The notes beneath the pieces are model-generated. The model ran no database searches. It saw nothing but the letters and a program-made list of their open reading frames with translations, and was not told the DNA's origin. Below are positions 59,340-64,000 of a DNA stretch of 64,000 bases, one piece after another. Source of the stretch: Symbiodinium natans (Eukaryota; Sar; Dinophyceae; Suessiales; Symbiodiniaceae); NCBI GenBank assembly GCA_905221605.1, contig CAJNDS010002079.1, positions 37,501-101,500 of the forward strand, read 5' to 3'. The first letter of the stretch is position 1, and the number at the start of each line of letters is the position of its first letter. Position numbers and translations under genes: made by a program.

Positions 59340-59669
59340 TTACAAAAATTTGGCTCGTGACCAATTTCAAGAATTGGTCCACAGCCAATCGTCCGGTGCC
59401 TGCTTGAGCACCGACTGCCGGAGAAACAAATGTGATTCATCCAACATGTATTGCATGACAATTCACCACGCGACTTGTGCAACATGTATTTGAGCTTTTC
59501 AAAACAAAATAACTTTGGCCTAAACATCTGCACCCGCGCAAAGCAAGAAGGAGATTGGGGGTGGGGTGACGCGTGTGAAAAAGGCCTGCCTAAAGCAGCT
59601 TTTACACAAGCACACGCGCAGCCACAACAATAAGAAACTATCACCGCTTCGCGTGGTGAAATGTATCTT
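59340..59669 (-). repeat. Split direct repeat A1 (330 bp), 5' end of the YR element
   Basis: Near-identical to A2. Ends CTT at 59667-59669 before flank CTGATGTCCACTTTTTCAAG. Likely contains the promoter, by analogy with other YR elements. Confidence 0.9.
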
Positions 59670-62095
59670 CTGATGTCCACTTTTTCAAGGCACAGATAGA
59701 GATGATCTCCCGTTTCCTATGAAGGCCTAGAGTTCTCTCATGTCTCATAGCGAAACTTAGAAACAGGAAGCCGTTCACGGTCTCGTACAAAATAGAGCAG
59801 CTGAGTCATGTCCGACTTTCATTTTCTATTCATAGGAAGAGAAAGGGGCTCACTTCTTCAAGCAGAAGAAAGCTCTTTCGTAAAAGGCAGAGGAGGTCTC
59901 TCGTGACCATGATACGGGCGCTCTTTCTGAAAAAGATGAAACACGAGCTTGCTCGCTCCCTAGGAAGAGCGAAACGAGTTTTCCAAGTTTTGATTACGAG
60001 GAGAGGAGCTCTTTCACAAGAGGTAGGTAGAGAACGTTCTCATTTCCTGCGGAGAGATATAGCGTTTTCTGGAGCCAAGCTCTATACCATGTAAAAGACA
60101 GAGATCGAGGAGCTCTACCATTTCTTTGCTAGAGGTAAAGGAGCTTTGTGAGTTTTCAAAAGGCAGAAGAGCTCCTTCGCAAGAGGCAGAGGAGCTCTGT
60201 CGTTCACTTTTTTTGAAGGGTGTATGAAGAGACACAGGGGCTTCCGGGGCCAGTTCATGTTTTAAAAGATAGCCGAGCTTTCTCACAAGAGATACAAGAG
60301 CTTTTCTCTCTGAATCTCTTGTGAGATAGCTCCTATATCTCTGCTTTTCGGCGTAGGAACTGAAAGAGCCTCGTCTTGTTTTAGGAAAGGAAAACGCGCC
60401 CCGAGGAGCTTTCTCATTCCTGCTTCTCCTAGAAAGGAATAGAGGAGCTCTTGCAGAAGCCTTTCCAGAGATCAAGAAGCTTTCTTATGCACTTGAGCTC
60501 AGTGATTGCCTATTGAGTGATGAGGAGCTCTTTCGTCTCAGGCAGGGGGGCCCTGCCTGTCATGTCTTGAGAATTTATAGGAGCTCTCTCATGTTATGTT
60601 GGGAGATAGAGGGGGCTCTTCATTTCTTAGCAAATGATAGCAGAGCTACCTCTACAACATGCAGCAGCTCTTTTCTTTCCCTGAAGAGGTGCTGAAGCTC
60701 AAGCAGTAGAGGAGTGGTCGTAGAGCTCCTGTATCTTTTGTGAGACAGCTCCTCTATCTTTTGGTTGATAGGAAGCTCATTCTCTTATGAGGGAGTTCGT
60801 CTATCTTCGAGCGGAACATGAAGGACCCCCTCTTTCTCTGATGAAAAAGCCCCTCCATCTTTTATGGGAAATGAAAGCGCTCCTCCCACCCCCCCGCCCC
60901 ACCCCTCAGTAGCTTTCTCGTTCCGTTCAAGGTACTGGGGCGTCACTATTTCTTAGGAGCGCTGTCATTTCCTAGAAGATAGATGTGCTTTCTAATATCC
61001 ACTTAAGAAGGCACAGTAGTTTCCAATTAAGGCCTAGAGAAGAAGCTGAGAAGCTGCCTCATGTGACAGGGCGAAATATTAGACACCGCTACAAAATAGA
61101 GCAGCTCTGTCACGTCCAGGAGCATCTTTCATTTCCCGTTCATAGAAAGAGAGAGAGGGGCTCTGTCACTCCGAGAAAGACATAGAAGAGCTCTCTCATG
61201 CAAGAGTTAAAGATACATAAAGGAGCTCTCTCATTGAAGACACATAAGGAAGTTCTCTGATTGCCTATTAATCGCTAGAGAACCTGTCCTCACTTTTTCA
61301 AGTAGAAGAAAGGCTCTTTCGTAGCTCTGTCATTTCCTAAAAAAGAGTTAAGGACGGAAGCCCTCTCATGACTTGTTGACGAAAAGGATAGAAGAGCTTG
61401 CTCAATGTGCATTAGGAGGTGGCGGGGCCCTTTCATAAGAGGCAAGGGCGCTTTCTCGTTTCCGCTCATAGAGGACCTCTGTCATTCCTATTAAGCGATA
61501 AAGGATGTCTCTCGCGACCTTCTATTTGGTAGAGACCCTCTTTTCCGAAAAAAGATAGCCGTAGAGGAGCTTGCTCATGCCCCATTAAGAGCCAGAGGAG
61601 TTTCCGTAGTTTTGATTGCGAGGTAGAGGAGCTCTTTCGCAAGCGGTAGGTAGAGAACGATCTCATTTCTTGCAAAGAGATAGAGGAGCCTGCGAATCAT
61701 AGTAGCTCCCTATTTGCTTTCAAGAGGTACAAGAGCTTTTTGAATTTACTAAGGGCAGAGGAGCTCTTTTGCAACAAACAAAGAGCTCTATCTGTCATCA
61801 TTTTTATTAAGAGATAGCCGTTTCCTAGAAGATAAACGAGATTGTTCATGTCCCATTGTACAAAAGGCAGAGATACAGAAACTATCTCGCTTCTGCTGAA
61901 GACCTAGAGGACCTGTCTCATGTCTCATGAAGAAGTGAAAAAAGAGACGTGTGCATGTCTTACTAAAAGATTATGCAGCTCTGTCATGCCCATTAAATTT
62001 TAAGGGCCACCTTTCATTTGCTATCGGAAATACAGCATGGTTTCTCATGCCCTACTCAGAAATAAAAGCTTTCTTCCTGCTGAGCAAGAGACAGA
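59670..62095 (+). repeat. GAGCTC-rich repeat region, right of the YR element
   Basis: Continuation of the interrupted unit (59670-59890 matches 49741-49985), then the 336-bp inverted-repeat arm and further diverged units, including 60815-61180, which contains an uninterrupted version of the insertion site (60981-61016). No gene. Confidence 0.8.
59889..60224 (+). repeat. 336-bp inverted repeat, right arm
   Basis: Reverse-complement partner of 48259-48594, nearly identical while neighbouring repeats are much more diverged. Confidence 0.9.
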
Positions 62096-62097
62096 GG

Positions 62098-62835
62098 ACC
62101 GGAGCTCAAAATTAGCTCCCAGAGCCCCCAGAATTCAAAATTAATTCCCAGAAGCAAAAAACTAGCTCCCAGAGCTCAAATAGCTCCCGGAGCTCAAAAT
62201 TAGCTCCCAGAACTCAAAATCAGGTCCCGGAGCTTAAAATTAGCTCCCGGAGCTCAAAATTAGCTCCCGGACTCCCGAAGCTCAAAATAAGCTCCCGGAG
62301 TTCAACATTGTCTTGCAGAAGAGCGCAAAATTAGCTCCCCGGAGCTCAAAATCAACTCCTCGGAGCTCAAAATTAGCTCCCAAAGCGCAAAATTAGCTCC
62401 AATGCTCAAAACTAGCTCCGGAGCTCAAAATGACCTCCCGGAGCTCAAAATTAGCTCCCAGAGCTGAAAATTAGCTCGCAAAGCTCAAAATTAGCTCCCA
62501 AAGCTCAAAATTAGCTTCCGGAGCTCAAAATTAGCTCCCCAAGCTCACAAAAAGCTCCCGGAGCTCAAAATTAGCTCTTAACGCTCCCGGGGCTTAAAAT
62601 TAGCTCCCAAAGCTCAAAATTAGCTCCTGGAGCTCAAAATTAGCTCCCAATTTCAAAATTAGCTCCCGAAATTCAAAACTAGCTCGCGGAGCTCAAAATT
62701 AGCTCCCGGAGCTCAAAAGTAACTCCCCCCGAGTCCCGAGCTCAAAATTAGCTCCCAAAGCCCCAGAGCTCAAAATTAGCTCCCAGAGCTCAAAATTAGC
62801 TCCCAGAGCTCAAAATTAACTCCCGGACCTCAAAA
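62098..62835 (+). repeat. 20-bp hairpin satellite GGAGCTCAAAATTAGCTCCC
   Basis: Some 35 tandem units of about 20 bp. Each unit can fold (GGGAGCT, loop CAAAATT, AGCTCCC). Unit length varies where CCCGAAG or CAGAG is inserted. Confidence 0.95.
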
Positions 62836-62860
62836 GACGATTGTGTACTTAGGTATAAAG

Positions 62861-62920
62861 GAAATGGCCAAATAGACCCTAAAGGTCTCGGCCACATATA
62901 TATATATATATATATACATG
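62861..62920 (-). repeat. Boundary motif, inverted right copy
   Basis: Reverse complement reads TA run, GTGGCCGAGACCTTTAGGGT, CTATTTGGCCAT. It is the inverse of 46137-46200. Confidence 0.6.
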
Positions 62921-64000
62921 TGAAAAAATATGGGCAAAATATATACATATATACATATATATGCTCCCCCCCTAGAACCTACCTCGAAGCCTCCTGTCGT
63001 GCTTTCTAGACTACGTTACGACTCTACTAGTCTTATACCCCGCAACCTTTCAAACCAAGATAATGATACGAAATATTGTTGATTATTCCCTGTCTAAAAG
63101 CACCTGAAACCGTTCAGACGAAAATAATGGTACTAAGTATTGCTGTAGTATTCCCTGTCTACAAACACACTAAACCGTTCAAACTAAGGTAATGATACGA
63201 AGTAAGATTCAAGAGTTCTGGGCATCTTGGTCCAAGGTTCTTGGTTCCACGGGCCTGGCTGCATGAAGTTCGATTTTTCAACGCCGGTTTCAATGCTGAA
63301 TTTTGCTGAGCACGATCCGGCATACACGGTCCCTTTCGATTATGTAGTAATGTTCGTATACACAAATACATGTGTGCGTGTGCGCGCATATGTACAGACG
63401 TGTGGTCGCATATCTGTATACACGCAGGATTCGAGGTAGGTCTTGGGGGGGGGTACGTTTTTATGTATATATATTTTTATTTTTGTATTTATTTAGTTAT
63501 TTATTTATCATATATATACATATACTTATCATATATATATATATATATCGAAACCACGGATCCCGAAATCTAAGAACCCCTTCCCCCCATTTTGAGGTTA
63601 GGACATCTGAGGATCTAACAAGATGGGTGGTCAAAGACGCTGCCCATCGTTTCAAGATTCCCCCCCAAGCCCTCAACCATAAACCCTAAACCTTTAATCC
63701 TAAACCATGTTTTTGGAGCTCAAAGCCTCGAGAAGTCAATCCTCAGACCCAGTTTCCGTTTAAAGGTGGACGGTTTTATTGTCCAGGTGTCGTTCCGGAG
63801 CTTTTTCAATGTTGTGCCGTGCTTCACAGTAGAATTTAAAAATCAGAAATGCCATTTCGGGCTCCAGGTTGGGTGCAAAGCTTACATCATAGGGCTTGAA
63901 AGAATTAGGGTAATCCAGCGCAGGCAACATCACACAAGCTGGATTTCATCTCAAGCACGCCTTCTGCAGACTGCCGTACTTTGCGAACGTAGCCAGTTCT
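62921..64000. other. Unique DNA with microsatellites, no gene called
   Basis: TA-rich runs at 62937-62965 and 63465-63550; an imperfect duplication (AATAATGGTACTAAGTATTG and AAGATAATGATACGAAATAT, 63055-63160); a short CCCTAAA remnant at 63682-63710. No exon could be supported. Confidence 0.5.

Larger units (their letters stand above)
50643..59669 (-). mobile_element. YR retrotransposon (DIRS order, PAT/Ngaro-like split direct repeats), 9.03 kb
   Basis: Read on the minus strand: A1 (59669-59340), coding region, B1 (51595-51335), A2 (51337-51008), a 104-bp link, B2 (50903-50643). A is 330 bp and B is 261 bp; copies are nearly identical. This A1-genes-B1-A2-B2 arrangement is the split direct repeat structure of PAT- and Ngaro-like elements, which replicate through reverse transcription to a circle and integrate with a tyrosine recombinase. 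RT, RNase H and YR catalytic residues are all present. gag carries one internal stop. Both ends and the B1/A2 junction share CTT, and no target duplication is seen. It is nested in the GAGCTC repeat. Confidence 0.85.

Noticed and set aside
48389-60094. 63-codon frame identical in both arms of the 336-bp inverted repeat as a conserved gene
   Set aside because: Identity extends over the whole arm, including noncoding parts, so it reflects recent duplication, not selection on the peptide.
1-64000. Dinoflagellate spliced-leader relics, rRNA or snRNA genes
   Set aside because: No segment resembling the spliced leader or conserved rRNA/snRNA cores was found by eye; a covariance-model search would be decisive.

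Overview
The window reads as nuclear DNA of a dinoflagellate. The grounds are dozens of interstitial TTTAGGG (Arabidopsis-type telomere) arrays, tiny exons with GT or GC donors and AG|G acceptors, a copia-type gag with a CX2CX4HX6C knuckle, and a tyrosine-recombinase (YR) retrotransposon whose RT, RNase H and YR motifs look like those of dinoflagellate elements. There are no bacterial operons, ribosome binding sites or CRISPR arrays. The species cannot be named from sequence alone.

Layout. 1-21 kb and 25-44.6 kb: short unique islands between TTTAGGG/CCCTAAA arrays of both orientations. Many islands translate as one clean, protein-like exon of 15-45 codons, mostly on the minus strand and some on the plus. 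I read these stretches as genes whose introns hold telomere-like arrays and short terminal-inverted-repeat (TIR) elements. Several TIR elements coincide with introns that restore the reading frame, so they behave as introners. A 16-residue-repeat protein gene (12.4-13.8 kb) is the clearest case. 2.0-3.4 kb holds a GC-rich minisatellite between two poly-C tracts of more than 60 bases.

21.3-25.3 kb: an LTR retrotransposon with 137-bp LTRs, degraded gag on the minus strand and no visible polymerase. 37.0-40.4 kb: an ankyrin-repeat plus multi-membrane-span gene (minus). 43.0-46.0 kb: a second polytopic membrane protein gene (minus) with two introner-type introns.

46.1-62.9 kb: a different compartment without TTTAGGG. 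It is built from palindromic AATTAAATG satellites, GAGCTC-rich repeats and a 20-bp hairpin satellite, and it is bounded by inverted copies of a TA-run/GTCTATTTGG motif. Nested in it is a 9.03-kb YR retrotransposon (50643-59669, minus) with split direct repeats (A1-genes-B1-A2-B2). Its order is YR, gag, methyltransferase-like ORF, RT/RNase H. Direct repeats, the B1/A2 junction, both ends and related empty sites all agree on a CTT integration core without target duplication.

Exon boundaries and functions are read by eye, and most exon islands have no recognised family.
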